Of a stretch of DNA of 64,000 nt, positions 1 through 7,989 are shown piece by piece. Each line of letters begins with the position of its first letter. Positions within the stretch are counted from its first letter, which is position 1. Both the position numbers and the translations under genes were made by a program. Source of the DNA: CAIUGU01 sp965279735 (GTDB taxonomy: Bacteria; Pseudomonadota; Gammaproteobacteria; Steroidobacterales; Steroidobacteraceae); contig OZ257260.1 in NCBI GenBank assembly GCA_965279735.1, positions 620,001 through 684,000 on the forward strand. Direction: 5' to 3'. Under the pieces are notes generated by a model that worked only from the letters and a program-made list of their open reading frames with translations, did no database searches and had not been told where the DNA came from.

Positions 1-960
1 GAGGAGCGGGCGGTCATTTCCGGTGTCGATGCGGATGACATCTACAAGATCCCGATGCTCCTGCACGAGCAGGGTCTCGACGATATCGTGGTCCACAAGC
101 TGCGGCTCGACGTCCCGCCTGCGGACCTGAGCGAATGGCGCCACGTGGTCTCCGCCAAGAGCAATCCGGAAACGACCGTCAACATCGCGATGGTCGGCAA
201 GTACGTCAACCTGCGGGATGCCTATATCTCGCTGTCCGAAGCGCTTACGCATGCGGGCGTGCGGACACGAACCCGCGTCAACGTCCAGTTCGTTGAGGCG
301 ACCGACGTCGAGAAGCACGGCACGGACCGTCTGTTTGGGATGGACGCGATTCTGGTCCCCGGCGGATTCGGCGAGCGGGGCATCGAAGGCAAGATCCAGG
401 CGGTTCGTTACGCGCGCGAAAACCAGATCCCGTATCTCGGCATCTGTCTTGGCATGCAGCTCGCGATCGTCGAGTACGCACGGAACGTTGCATCGCTGGG
501 CGATGCCCATTCCACCGAATTCAATCGCGGCACGCCGCATCCGGTGATCGCGCTGATTGCCGAATGGCAGGACCAGAAGGGCACGGTCGAGCAGCGCGAC
601 GGGCAATCAAATCTCGGTGGCACCATGCGCCTCGGCGCCCAGGAGTGCCGCATCTCGCACGGCTCGCGGGCCCACCAGATCTACGGTACGGATGTCGTTA
701 TGGAGCGGCATCGCCACCGCTACGAGTTCAACAATCACTACCTGCAGAAGCTGATGAACGCGGGCCTCCGGTTCTCCGGCTTCTCGCGTGACGGACTCGT
801 CGAGCTCATTGAGCTGCCGAATCATCCGTTCTTCATGGCGTGCCAGTTCCACCCGGAATTCCGCTCGACGCCGCGTGACGGGCATCCCCTGTTCACCGGC
901 TTCATCAAGGCAGCAAGAGGTTACAGGCAGGCGCAGTTGCCGGCGGTTGCGAGCGCGTGA
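1..960 (+). CDS. pyrG: CTP synthase, C-terminal part (5' end outside window)
   Basis: CTP synthase makes CTP from UTP, ATP and glutamine. Frame 1 is open from the first base (EERAVISGVDADDIYKIP...), so the gene begins upstream; about 319 of the usual ~545 residues are here. This part holds the end of the synthetase domain and the complete class I glutamine amidotransferase domain. The nucleophile Cys lies in YLGICLGMQ (codon 445-447) and the His-x-Glu pair in CQFHPEF (codons 850 and 856). The oxyanion-type glycine motif VPGGFGERG is present. The TGA stop overlaps the GTG start of kdsA, suggesting translational coupling. The pyrG-kdsA-eno order is a classic proteobacterial arrangement. Confidence 0.97.
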   Translation, partial: EERAVISGVDADDIYKIPMLLHEQGLDDIVVHKLRLDVPPADLSEWRHVVSAKSNPETTVNIAMVGKYVNLRDAYISLSEALTHAGVRTRTRVNVQFVEATDVEKHGTDRLFGMDAILVPGGFGERGIEGKIQAVRYARENQIPYLGICLGMQLAIVEYARNVASLGDAHSTEFNRGTPHPVIALIAEWQDQKGTVEQRDGQSNLGGTMRLGAQECRISHGSRAHQIYGTDVVMERHRHRYEFNNHYLQKLMNAGLRFSGFSRDGLVELIELPNHPFFMACQFHPEFRSTPRDGHPLFTGFIKAARGYRQAQLPAVASA

Positions 961-1790
961 AACTTCTCAACTTTTCCGTCGGTCCGGATCAGCCGTTCTT
1001 CCTGATCGCCGGTCCCTGCGTCGTCGAAAGCGAAGGACTGGTGCTCGATACCGCGGGAACGCTCAAGGAGCTGACCACGCGCCTCGGCATTCCCTTCATC
1101 TTCAAAGCGTCCTTCGACAAGGCGAACCGCTCGTCAGCCAAAAGCTTCCGCGGTCCCGGCATGGAAGAGGGCTTGCGGATCCTTTCCGAAGTGAAGCGGC
1201 AGCTCGGCTTGCCCATCCTCACCGATGTGCATGAAGACACGCCGATGGCCGAGGTCGCCTCGGTGGTCGATGTCCTGCAGACGCCTGCATTCCTCTGCCG
1301 GCAGACGAATTTCATCCTGAACGTCTGCTCGCATGGCCGGCCCGTGAACATCAAGAAGGGCCAGTTCCTGTCGCCCTGGGAAATGCAGAACGTGGTCGAC
1401 AAGGCGCGTTCCACCGGCAACGAACAGATCATGGTGTGCGAGCGCGGCTTCTCGTTCGGCTACAACAACCTGGTGTCCGACATGCGGTCACTTTCGGTAA
1501 TGCGCGCCACCGGCTGCCCCGTCGTGTTCGATGCGACGCATTCGGTGCAATTGCCGGGCGGCAAGGGCAATGTTTCCGGCGGGCAGCGTGAGTTCGTGCC
1601 TGTCCTCGCTCGCGCGGCAATCGCAGCGGGTGTGGCCGGCGTTTTCATGGAAACGCATCCCGATCCGGACAAGGCGCTCTCCGACGGACCGAATGCCTGG
1701 CCGCTCAACCGGATGGCCTCTTTGCTCGAGACCTTGCGCGATTTGGATAGAACTGTAAAATCAAAGCCTTATGAGGAAGACCTGATATGA
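957..1790 (+). CDS. kdsA: 3-deoxy-D-manno-octulosonate 8-phosphate synthase
   Basis: Condenses phosphoenolpyruvate with arabinose 5-phosphate to Kdo 8-phosphate, the first committed Kdo step for the lipopolysaccharide core. 277 residues, normal for the family. Visible motifs: FKASFDKANRSS, CERGFSFGYNNLVSDMRSL and DATHSVQLPG. Near the N-terminus the sequence reads IAGPCVVES, with Cys where the E. coli enzyme has Asn (GMNVLES). Together with His in DATHS, Glu in FMETHPDP and Asp in SDGPN this matches the metal-binding set of the metal-dependent class. The GTG start overlaps the pyrG stop, and the TGA stop overlaps the ATG of eno. Confidence 0.96.
   Translation: MKLLNFSVGPDQPFFLIAGPCVVESEGLVLDTAGTLKELTTRLGIPFIFKASFDKANRSSAKSFRGPGMEEGLRILSEVKRQLGLPILTDVHEDTPMAEVASVVDVLQTPAFLCRQTNFILNVCSHGRPVNIKKGQFLSPWEMQNVVDKARSTGNEQIMVCERGFSFGYNNLVSDMRSLSVMRATGCPVVFDATHSVQLPGGKGNVSGGQREFVPVLARAAIAAGVAGVFMETHPDPDKALSDGPNAWPLNRMASLLETLRDLDRTVKSKPYEEDLI
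1734..1761 (+). promoter_or_regulatory. Candidate sigma70 promoter for eno inside the kdsA 3' end
   Basis: TTGCGC (1734-1739) and TAAAAT (1756-1761) are separated by 16 bp, with a start expected near 1768, about 20 nt before the eno ATG. The AT-rich patch stands out against GC-rich coding sequence. Enolase is needed at far higher levels than KdsA, so an internal promoter is plausible. Not tested. Confidence 0.35.
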
Positions 1791-3085
1791 GCCTAATTGT
1801 CGACGTCCGCGGCCGCGAGATCATCGACTCGCGTGGCAATCCCACCGTGGAGGCCGATGTCGTTCTCGACTCCGGAATTGTCGGTCGCGCCGCAGTTCCG
1901 TCGGGCGCATCCACGGGTTCGCGGGAAGCGGTCGAACTTCGCGATGGCGACAAGAAGCGCTATCTCGGCAAGGGCGTGACGAAGGCTGTTGCGAACGTCA
2001 ACGGTGAAATCAAGAACGCATTGCTCGGCAGCGATGTCACGAAACAGGTTGAACTCGATCGACGCATGATCGAACTCGACGGCACCGAGACCAAGGCACG
2101 TCTCGGCGCGAATGCCTTGCTTGCTGTCTCGCTGGCTGCCGCACATGCGGGCGCGAACGAACAGAAGAAATCGCTGTTCCGCTATCTCGGCGGTGCAGGC
2201 CCCAAGACGCTGCCCGTGCCGATGATGAACATCATCAACGGCGGCGCGCACGCGGACAACAGCGTCGACATCCAGGAATTCATGATCCTTCCCGTCGGTA
2301 CGCCCTCGCTTTCCGAAGCGCTGCGCTATGGCGCGGAAGTGTTTCATACGCTCAAGAAAGTGCTTCACGATCGCAAGCTCAACACCGCGGTCGGTGATGA
2401 AGGCGGCTTTGCTCCAGATCTGCCATCCAACGAAGCGGCGCTCGAAATCATCCTCGAAGCGATCGATCGTGCGGGTTACAAGGCGGGGCGCGACATCTAT
2501 CTCGGCCTCGATGTGGCGAGCACGGAATTCTTTGCGGACGGCATCTACACCCTTGAATCCGAGAATCGCCGCTTCACAGCCGCGCAGTTCGTCGATTATC
2601 TCGATGGGTTGGTGGGGCGTTATCCCATCATCACCATCGAAGACGGCATGAGCGAAGGTGACTGGGACGGCTGGGCGCAGCTCTCCAAGCGGATGGGCAA
2701 GCGTGTGCAGCTCGTCGGCGACGACCTGTTCGTCACGAACACGAAGATCCTCAAGGAAGGCATCGATAAAGGCATCGCCAACGCGATCCTCATCAAGCCG
2801 AACCAGATCGGCACGCTGACCGAAACGCTGGCAGCCATCGACATGGCGGCCGACGCGGGCTATGCGTCGGTCGTGTCACATCGTTCGGGTGAGACCGAAG
2901 ATTCGACGATTGCCGATATTGCAGTCGCCACGCGGGCGACGCAGATCAAGACCGGCTCGATGTCGCGCTCGGACCGCATCGCCAAGTACAACCAGCTCCT
3001 GCGGATCGAGGCTGAACTCGGTCGCGAAGCGAAATACGCTGGTGCCGAGGCCTATCCCGTAGCCCTGCCGGGCGCTGCCTGCTGA
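1787..3085 (+). CDS. eno: Enolase
   Basis: Interconverts 2-phosphoglycerate and phosphoenolpyruvate in glycolysis; in gammaproteobacteria it can also be part of the RNA degradosome. 432 residues, full length. Recognisable blocks: the N-terminal SRGNPTVEADV and PSGASTG loop, VGDEGGFAPDL, the metal-ligand region ITIEDGMSEGDWDGW, the catalytic-lysine region LIKPNQIGTLTET, and the signature SHRSGETEDSTIAD. The ATG overlaps the kdsA stop (ATGA), and ftsB follows after 10 bp, so the genes are probably co-transcribed. Confidence 0.98.
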   Translation: MSLIVDVRGREIIDSRGNPTVEADVVLDSGIVGRAAVPSGASTGSREAVELRDGDKKRYLGKGVTKAVANVNGEIKNALLGSDVTKQVELDRRMIELDGTETKARLGANALLAVSLAAAHAGANEQKKSLFRYLGGAGPKTLPVPMMNIINGGAHADNSVDIQEFMILPVGTPSLSEALRYGAEVFHTLKKVLHDRKLNTAVGDEGGFAPDLPSNEAALEIILEAIDRAGYKAGRDIYLGLDVASTEFFADGIYTLESENRRFTAAQFVDYLDGLVGRYPIITIEDGMSEGDWDGWAQLSKRMGKRVQLVGDDLFVTNTKILKEGIDKGIANAILIKPNQIGTLTETLAAIDMAADAGYASVVSHRSGETEDSTIADIAVATRATQIKTGSMSRSDRIAKYNQLLRIEAELGREAKYAGAEAYPVALPGAAC

Positions 3086-3095
3086 TCGCAAGACC

Positions 3096-3395
3096 TTGAA
3101 AATCATTGCCGCCACCTTGTTCGTCCTGCTGGTGCTCTTGCAGTACCGGCTGTGGCTGTACGACGGCGGCATGCGCGAGGTCTGGCATCTGCGCGCCGAA
3201 GTGGGTGTGCAGAAGGAAGAGAACGACAAGCTGGTGGGGCGCAACCGCACGCTCATCGCCGAAGTCCAGGATCTCAAGAAGGGCAAGATCGCCGTCGAAG
3301 AACGCGCCCGCACCGATCTCGGCATGGTCGGCCCGCGAGAGACCTTTTTCCAGGTCGTGCAGCCGGACGCTGCACCAGCTGGCAGGCAGGAATAA
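3096..3395 (+). CDS. ftsB: Cell division protein FtsB (DivIC family)
   Basis: Small bitopic divisome protein that forms the FtsQ-FtsL-FtsB complex at the septum. 99 residues: a very short cytoplasmic start, one membrane segment (about residues 4-20, IAATLFVLLVLLQYRLW), then a periplasmic coiled coil (about 28-70) and the family ending RTDLGMVGPRETFFQV. The start is a TTG (3096), chosen because it gives the usual N-terminus MKIIAATLF directly before the membrane helix. The eno-ftsB order is typical. The expected next gene, ispD, is displaced about 0.7 kb by a toxin-antitoxin pair. Confidence 0.93.
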   Translation: MKIIAATLFVLLVLLQYRLWLYDGGMREVWHLRAEVGVQKEENDKLVGRNRTLIAEVQDLKKGKIAVEERARTDLGMVGPRETFFQVVQPDAAPAGRQE

Positions 3396-3403
3396 CGATC
3401 TCC

Positions 3404-3700
3404 CTACAGTCCGGCAATATCGCCGGGCAGCAATTCGCGGTAGTGGCGGATCGTGAGAACGTCAATCCGCTCCCGGCCTATCAGGTAGATGATCCGATAG
3501 GGCCGCAGGAGAATTTCCCGCACATTGTCTCGCTCGAATTCAGGAACTGATCGCCCTGAAAACGGCAGTTGCCCGATTCTGCGGGAATGCAGAAGGATGC
3601 GTCGAATGACCCTGGGCGCAACCAGTGGCGACTCCCGGGAGATCGTCTGCTCAATTCCGTGCAGCCGTTCCCGAGCGGTGTCCGTCCAGTAGATCTTCAT
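3404..3700 (-). CDS. RelE/ParE-family toxin of a type II toxin-antitoxin pair
   Basis: 98 residues with the fold signature of RelE/ParE toxins: N-terminal YWTDTARERLHGIEQTI helix, a central basic region with GRSVPEFE, and the C-terminal strand block VREILLRPYRIIYLIG...DVLTIRHYRELLP. ParE members poison DNA gyrase while RelE members cut mRNA on ribosomes; the sequence alone does not decide which. It overlaps the upstream small gene by 4 bp (ATGA), the usual antitoxin-toxin coupling. It sits on the opposite strand to the flanking ftsB and ispD genes, consistent with insertion into a conserved operon. Confidence 0.82.
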   Translation of the reverse strand: MKIYWTDTARERLHGIEQTISRESPLVAPRVIRRILLHSRRIGQLPFSGRSVPEFERDNVREILLRPYRIIYLIGRERIDVLTIRHYRELLPGDIAGL

Positions 3701-3903
3701 TCATCCTTGAGCCCGAATTCCTTCACCACTTCTGCCAATTCCCTGACCCTTCCCGATTCGCTGTCCTGAACCCCGTTTTCAATGTCCTGACGCACTGCGG
3801 CCCGATAGATCAAATCCTTCCAGCCGGCATCGTCGGGCAATTGCTCGACGAGATCGTGAGCCTGTTTCTTGAAGGAAGCCTGCGGGAGCGACTTGCTGGA
3901 CAT
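3697..3903 (-). CDS. Small antitoxin partner of the ParE-type toxin
   Basis: 68 residues from ATG 3903 (a GTG at 3912 would add three); neither start has a clear ribosome binding site. The protein is acidic in its second half (DDAGWKDLIYRAAVRQDIENGVQDSESGRV...), like the small antitoxins that precede ParE/RelE toxins. The ending SGRVRELAEVVKEFG resembles the toxin-wrapping tail of such antitoxins. Its stop overlaps the toxin start. Assignment rests on size, overlap and partner more than on a recognised DNA-binding domain. Such antitoxins usually repress their own promoter, expected here between 3913 and about 4000. Confidence 0.7.
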   Translation of the reverse strand: MSSKSLPQASFKKQAHDLVEQLPDDAGWKDLIYRAAVRQDIENGVQDSESGRVRELAEVVKEFGLKDE

Positions 3904-4122
3904 GAGAGGCACCTGGCCGGACTGGTGAATGGCAGCCTAGGACTCTCTCCGCGAGGGCGCAAGAGCTCGATCTACGTTGCAAGTATCGGCGACAATCGCA
4001 CGAAGCTACCAGTCGCGAATCTGCTGCATCCGTGCAGTTTCTCGCAGTGCCGCTCGTAGCCAGTGCGCTCTTGAACAAAGGATCAGCTAGGGATCGCCCG
4101 GGTGACCCGGTACCATTCGCCA

Positions 4123-4827
4123 ATGTTGCATGAGCCTCCAAAATTCTGGGTTGTCATTCCCGCCGCCGGTAGTGGCCAACGGATGGCGGGTGATATTCCC
4201 AAGCAATATCTGCCGCTCGCCGGGCGCACGGTTCTGGAGTGGTCGCTCACACCGTTTCTGGAGCGCACCGAATTTCCCTCGATTGTGGTTGTGGTGGCTG
4301 CCGGTGATTCCCGTTGGGCGGCATTGCCCATTGCAACCAATAAACACTTGATCACTGTGGTGGGCGGTGCCAACCGTGCCGATTCAGTTCGCGCGGGCGT
4401 TGAGGTCATTGCCGAGCACGCGAAAGCCCAGGACTGGGTTCTGGTGCACGATGCTGCCCGGCCGTGTCTTGATCCTGCCGATCTCGATCGTCTGATCAAG
4501 ACACTGGCGGACGATCCTGTGGGTGGACTGCTTGCAGCTCCCGTTCCCGATACATTGAAGCGAGCCGGCGCCGATCAGCGGGTAGAGGCAACAGTTTCAC
4601 GAGCCAATCTCTGGCGCGCCCTTACTCCGCAGATGTTCCGGTACGGGGTTCTGCGTCAGGCACTCGAACAGAGTGTTGCCGGCGGCGCTGCCATCACCGA
4701 TGAAGCGTCCGGTGTTGAAAGTCTCGGCCTCAAGCCTCTGCTCGTGCCCGGCCGTGGCGACAACATCAAGATCACGACGCCGGAAGATCTCATGCTCGCA
4801 ACAAGATTTTTTTTCAACCCGCGATGA
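4123..4827 (+). CDS. ispD: 2-C-methyl-D-erythritol 4-phosphate cytidylyltransferase
   Basis: Transfers CMP from CTP to methylerythritol phosphate in the MEP isoprenoid pathway. About 234 residues from ATG 4123 (a GTG at 4102 would add seven). Motifs: the nucleotide-binding start VVIPAAGSGQRMAGDIPKQY, the VHDAARPC block, and the C-terminal GDNIKITTPEDLMLA. The ATG start gives a length close to E. coli IspD. The neighbour ispF is the third next step of the same pathway; the two are separated by a hairpin repeat element rather than being tightly coupled. Confidence 0.95.
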   Translation: MLHEPPKFWVVIPAAGSGQRMAGDIPKQYLPLAGRTVLEWSLTPFLERTEFPSIVVVVAAGDSRWAALPIATNKHLITVVGGANRADSVRAGVEVIAEHAKAQDWVLVHDAARPCLDPADLDRLIKTLADDPVGGLLAAPVPDTLKRAGADQRVEATVSRANLWRALTPQMFRYGVLRQALEQSVAGGAAITDEASGVESLGLKPLLVPGRGDNIKITTPEDLMLATRFFFNPR

Positions 4828-4862
4828 GAAGTAAACCGCTTCCGCTCAGCGTTCAGGCTTCA

Positions 4863-4956
4863 TGTCAGAGGACATTTTGCAAAACGCCGCAAGTACATCC
4901 CTGTAGGCTCTGGGTTCGACTCCTGTCTCACACAGTTTCCAAAATGTCCTCTGACA
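4863..4956 (+). repeat. Hairpin repeat element, copy 1
   Basis: A 94 bp element between ispD and ispF. The ends form a perfect 17 bp inverted repeat: 4863-4879 (TGTCAGAGGACATTTTG) against 4940-4956. The enclosed core (about 4884-4935) starts CGCCGCAAGTACATCCCTGT and includes GGGTTCGACTCC and CTCACACAG. The core recurs at 8688 and 30504, but the outer stems of the three copies differ in sequence while each remains self-complementary. The small inner hairpin TACA-TCCC-TGTA is also preserved. It resembles REP/MITE-like intergenic elements; I know no name for this family. Confidence 0.9.
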
Positions 4957-4996
4957 CGAATCCCTCACGCACGAGACCCCTGCAAGGAACGCTCGC

Positions 4997-5500
4997 TTGA
5001 CACCACCACATGATCCATCGCTTCGGATTGGCCAGGGCTTCGACGTCCACGCCTTCGGCCCGGGCGATCACGTGATCCTGGGCGGAGTCCGTATTCCTTA
5101 CAGCCAGGGCGTGAAAGCGCATTCCGACGGCGATGTGATCATCCATTCGCTATGCGATGCGCTGCTCGGGGCGGCGGGACTCGGCGATATCGGCATGCAT
5201 TTTCCAGACAGCGACGCTCGCTGGAAGGGTGCAGACAGCCGGGTCTTCCTCAGGCATGTCCATGGACTGCTCGTCGAGCGCGACTATGAAGTCGTCAACG
5301 TGGATGTCACTGTCCTCGCTGATGCGCCAAGGCTCGGGACTTACCGCGAAATGATGCGCAAGAATCTCGCGGAGGATCTCGGCATCGATGTTTCGTGCGC
5401 GAACGTCAAAGCGACCACCAGTGAAGGCCTTGGCTATATCGGTCGTAAAGAAGGCCTCGCCTGCCAGGCGATCGCGCTGATCCAGAAGGTCGGCAAGTAG
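4997..5500 (+). CDS. ispF: 2-C-methyl-D-erythritol 2,4-cyclodiphosphate synthase
   Basis: Cyclises CDP-methylerythritol 2-phosphate to MEcPP with loss of CMP (MEP pathway). 167 residues. Zinc and active-site motifs: IGQGFDVHAF (Asp and His ligands), KAHSDGDVIIHSLCDALLGA (third His ligand), IGMHFPDSD, and the CMP-binding ending KATTSEGLGYIGRKEGLACQAI. The TTG start at 4997 is preceded by AAGGAA (4983-4988) and gives a normal N-terminus. truD follows after one base. Confidence 0.95.
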   Translation: MTPPHDPSLRIGQGFDVHAFGPGDHVILGGVRIPYSQGVKAHSDGDVIIHSLCDALLGAAGLGDIGMHFPDSDARWKGADSRVFLRHVHGLLVERDYEVVNVDVTVLADAPRLGTYREMMRKNLAEDLGIDVSCANVKATTSEGLGYIGRKEGLACQAIALIQKVGK

Positions 5501-5501
5501 C

Positions 5502-6563
5502 GTGTCGACACTTCCTGATTTCGCTTCGCTGCCTCGTGCACATGGGGCGGCGATTGCCACCGGACGCATCCGTGTTCAACCGGAAGACTTCATCGTGCGT
5601 GAATGGCGGGGTTTTGAACCCGATGGCGACGGGCCTCACCTGCTGCTGGAAGTGCGCAAGCGCGGAGCAAATACCCATTGGGTGGCGCGCGAGCTGGCCC
5701 AGCGTGCGGGCGTGCATCCCCGCGAGGTCGGGTTTGCGGGGCTGAAGGATCGGGATGCCGTGACCGAGCAGGCCTTTACCGTGCCAGCTCAAAAGACCGC
5801 GCCGGAAGAATGGCTGGGTTTCAGCGGAGAAGGTTTCGAAGTCATCAAGGCCTCAAGGCAGCGACGCAAGCTCAAGCGCGGTGCGCACAAAGGCAACGAC
5901 TTCCGCATCGTGATTCGCGATCTGGTGTCTGACGGCGACGCGCTGGCCGAACGGCTCGCCCTGATCGGCCGGCGCGGTGTACCGAACTACTTTGGCCCCC
6001 AGCGCTTCGGTCGCGAAGGACGCAACCTGCTGGTAGCGGACCGATGGTTTTCAGGAGGAGACGCCCCGTACGATCGCGCGCAACGAGGGTTCGCACTGTC
6101 TGCCGCGCGTTCGGCTTTGTTCAATGCCGTTCTGGCTGCCCGGATCGGTGACGGAAGCTGGGATCGTCTGCAGGCGGGAGATGTAGCGAACCTCGATGGT
6201 AGCGGCAGCGTGTTCACCGTTCCGGTCCTGGATGACGTGCTGATTGAACGTTGCGAACGCCTTGATATCCATCCTTCGGGACCGCTCTGGGGTCGCGGTG
6301 AATCCCGCGCCGGTGAGGCCATCGCGAATCTGGAACAGGCATGCCTTGAGCCGTGGGCTCATTGGGCAAGAGGCTTGGAATCCGCAGGACTCGAGAATGA
6401 GCGCCGTGCCTTGCGGCTCAATGTGCAGAACCTGGAGTGGACTTTGTCGGGCACGGATCTCGAGCTGTCTTTCCGGCTCGGTCGCGGAGCATTTGCGACG
6501 GCAGTGCTTGCCGAGTTTCTGGCTTCGAACGACACGGCATTGGATGAGGGTGAGGATGCCTGA
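5502..6563 (+). CDS. truD: tRNA pseudouridine(13) synthase TruD
   Basis: Isomerises uridine 13 of tRNA to pseudouridine. 353 residues, GTG start one base after the ispF stop. The catalytic Asp is in the TruD signature GFAGLKDRDAVTEQAF, and the family motifs VPNYFGPQRFGREG and GANTHWVARELA are present. The ispD-ispF-truD-surE-pcm order is typical of gammaproteobacteria. Here the smr gene is inserted on the opposite strand between truD and surE. Confidence 0.94.
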   Translation: MSTLPDFASLPRAHGAAIATGRIRVQPEDFIVREWRGFEPDGDGPHLLLEVRKRGANTHWVARELAQRAGVHPREVGFAGLKDRDAVTEQAFTVPAQKTAPEEWLGFSGEGFEVIKASRQRRKLKRGAHKGNDFRIVIRDLVSDGDALAERLALIGRRGVPNYFGPQRFGREGRNLLVADRWFSGGDAPYDRAQRGFALSAARSALFNAVLAARIGDGSWDRLQAGDVANLDGSGSVFTVPVLDDVLIERCERLDIHPSGPLWGRGESRAGEAIANLEQACLEPWAHWARGLESAGLENERRALRLNVQNLEWTLSGTDLELSFRLGRGAFATAVLAEFLASNDTALDEGEDA

Positions 6564-6580
6564 AGTCTCCCTCACCCCAT

Positions 6581-6604
6581 CCCTCTCCCGCGCACGGGAG
6601 AGGG
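6581..6604. terminator. GC-rich palindrome between convergent truD and smr
   Basis: CCCTCTCCC (6581-6589) and GGGAGAGGG (6596-6604) form a 9 bp stem with a 6 nt loop, placed 17 bp after the truD stop and 4 bp before the smr stop. There is no clear T-tract on either strand, so it may be a bidirectional terminator helped by Rho or simply a stable 3' end structure. Confidence 0.5.
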
Positions 6605-6607
6605 GGA

Positions 6608-7132
6608 TCACTTCCTGAGCAGGACGTAAACCGCGCCGCTGCCGCCGTCCACGCCGCGCGCGGATCCAAAGGCGGTCACCGGATCAATCTGCCGCAGCCA
6701 TTGATTGACGACGTTCTTGAGCACCGGGCCGCGCGGACCCGAACGTTTGCCCTTGCCGTGGATGATGCGTACGCAGTTCAGATTCCGGTTGAGTGCAGCG
6801 ATGATGAATTCCCTCAGCGCAGCCCGGCTTTCCACGGCAGTCAGGCCGTGCAGGTCGATCTCGGCCTCGACGACGTATTCACCGCGGCGCAATTTTCGCA
6901 GGATGGTTTCTGGAACGCCGGGGCGGCGGAATGACAGCTCGTCTCCCGTTTCGAGCAGCGCGGGATCGCCTACCGGCAGCAGACTTTCCTTGAGCACCGA
7001 CTGTTCGTCGGCGCGAGTGAACCGGGCTTTGGGGGCGGGTTTGGGTTTCGCGGGACGGGCAGCCGTATCGCGCAGCTTGCGCACATCGCGCACTGCTTCG
7101 CGGAACAGGTCGTCTTCGCGGTTCTTGCTCAT
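6608..7132 (-). CDS. Smr-domain protein (SmrA/SmrB-like nuclease family)
   Basis: 174 residues. The first ~85 residues are a charged linker (MSKNREDDLFREAVRDVRKL..., Pro/Lys rich). The C-terminal Smr domain (about 90-174) has EIDLHGLTAVESRAAL, the nucleic-acid-binding IHGKGKRSG, and GGSGAVYVLL. Smr domains occur in MutS2 and in stand-alone endonucleases; E. coli SmrB cuts mRNA between collided ribosomes. The arrangement here (basic N-terminal extension plus a single Smr domain) is that of stand-alone SmrA/SmrB proteins. Transcribed toward truD. Confidence 0.88.
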   Translation of the reverse strand: MSKNREDDLFREAVRDVRKLRDTAARPAKPKPAPKARFTRADEQSVLKESLLPVGDPALLETGDELSFRRPGVPETILRKLRRGEYVVEAEIDLHGLTAVESRAALREFIIAALNRNLNCVRIIHGKGKRSGPRGPVLKNVVNQWLRQIDPVTAFGSARGVDGGSGAVYVLLRK

Positions 7133-7221
7133 GAAGGTCTCGCTACCCGTGCGTCAATCTATCAGGATAGCGTTGCTTTGCAGTATAGTTGCGCCGCCCG
7201 CCGGCCAGAACTTTTCTCCTT

Positions 7222-7989
7222 GTGAAACTCCTCATCAGCAACGACGACGGCTATCGCGCCGAAGGCCTGCGCTTCCTCGTGGAAGCCATGAAGCCGCTGG
7301 CCGACATCACCGTGGTCGCACCGGATCGCAACCGCAGTGGTGCGAGCAACTCGCTCACGCTCGATGTTCCGCTCCGGGTCTTTCCGTATGGCGATGGGAT
7401 GTACTACGTGAACGGTACGCCCACGGATTGCGTCCATCTCGCTATCTCCGGCCTGTTTGACTACGAACACGACATGGTGATTTCGGGGATCAACGACGGC
7501 GCCAATCTTGGTGATGATGTCCTCTATTCGGGAACGGTCGCCGCAGCAGTGGAGGGGAGGTTCCTGGGCCTGCCAGCCATTGCGGTATCCCTGGTGTTTG
7601 ACCCGGCGCTGCCTGAAGGCGGGCATCACTTCGCCGCAGCAGCCCGGGTTGCCGCCGAGCTCCTCATGCGAGTGCAGCGTTCGCCTTTGCATCGCGCGAC
7701 CATCCTGAACGTCAATGTGCCGGACTTGCCCTTTGAGGCGATCAAGGGTTACCAGTCCACCCGGCTCGGCGCACGCCACCGGTCCGAGGCTGTGATTCCG
7801 GCCCGCGATCCTCGAGGCCGGCCCGTCTACTGGATCGGAGCCGCGGGTGCAGGTGAGGACGCAGGTGCCGGTACCGATTTCCATGCGGTCGCCAATGGCT
7901 ATGTATCAGTGACGCCGCTCCAGATCGATCTCACCCGCCATACCGCCCTTGACGACATACGCGACTGGCTGGGCGGTCGCGAAGGATGA
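7222..7989 (+). CDS. surE: 5'/3'-nucleotidase SurE
   Basis: Metal-dependent nucleotidase acting on 5'- and 3'-nucleoside monophosphates in stationary-phase survival. 255 residues from GTG 7222, chosen because the mature family N-terminus (V)KLLISNDDGYRAEGL begins there. Metal ligands lie in the SNDDG motif, and the GTPTDCVHLAI and VSGINDGANLGDDVLYSGTVAAA blocks are complete. A TATAGT box at 7184-7189 could serve as a -10 element, without a convincing -35. The stop overlaps the pcm start. Confidence 0.95.
   Translation: MKLLISNDDGYRAEGLRFLVEAMKPLADITVVAPDRNRSGASNSLTLDVPLRVFPYGDGMYYVNGTPTDCVHLAISGLFDYEHDMVISGINDGANLGDDVLYSGTVAAAVEGRFLGLPAIAVSLVFDPALPEGGHHFAAAARVAAELLMRVQRSPLHRATILNVNVPDLPFEAIKGYQSTRLGARHRSEAVIPARDPRGRPVYWIGAAGAGEDAGAGTDFHAVANGYVSVTPLQIDLTRHTALDDIRDWLGGREG

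Noticed and set aside
4906..4935. tRNA-like T-arm sequence (GGGTTCGACTCC) in repeat copy 1
   Set aside because: It resembles a tRNA B box, but no acceptor, D or anticodon arm is present and the other copies do not keep the T-stem pairs.
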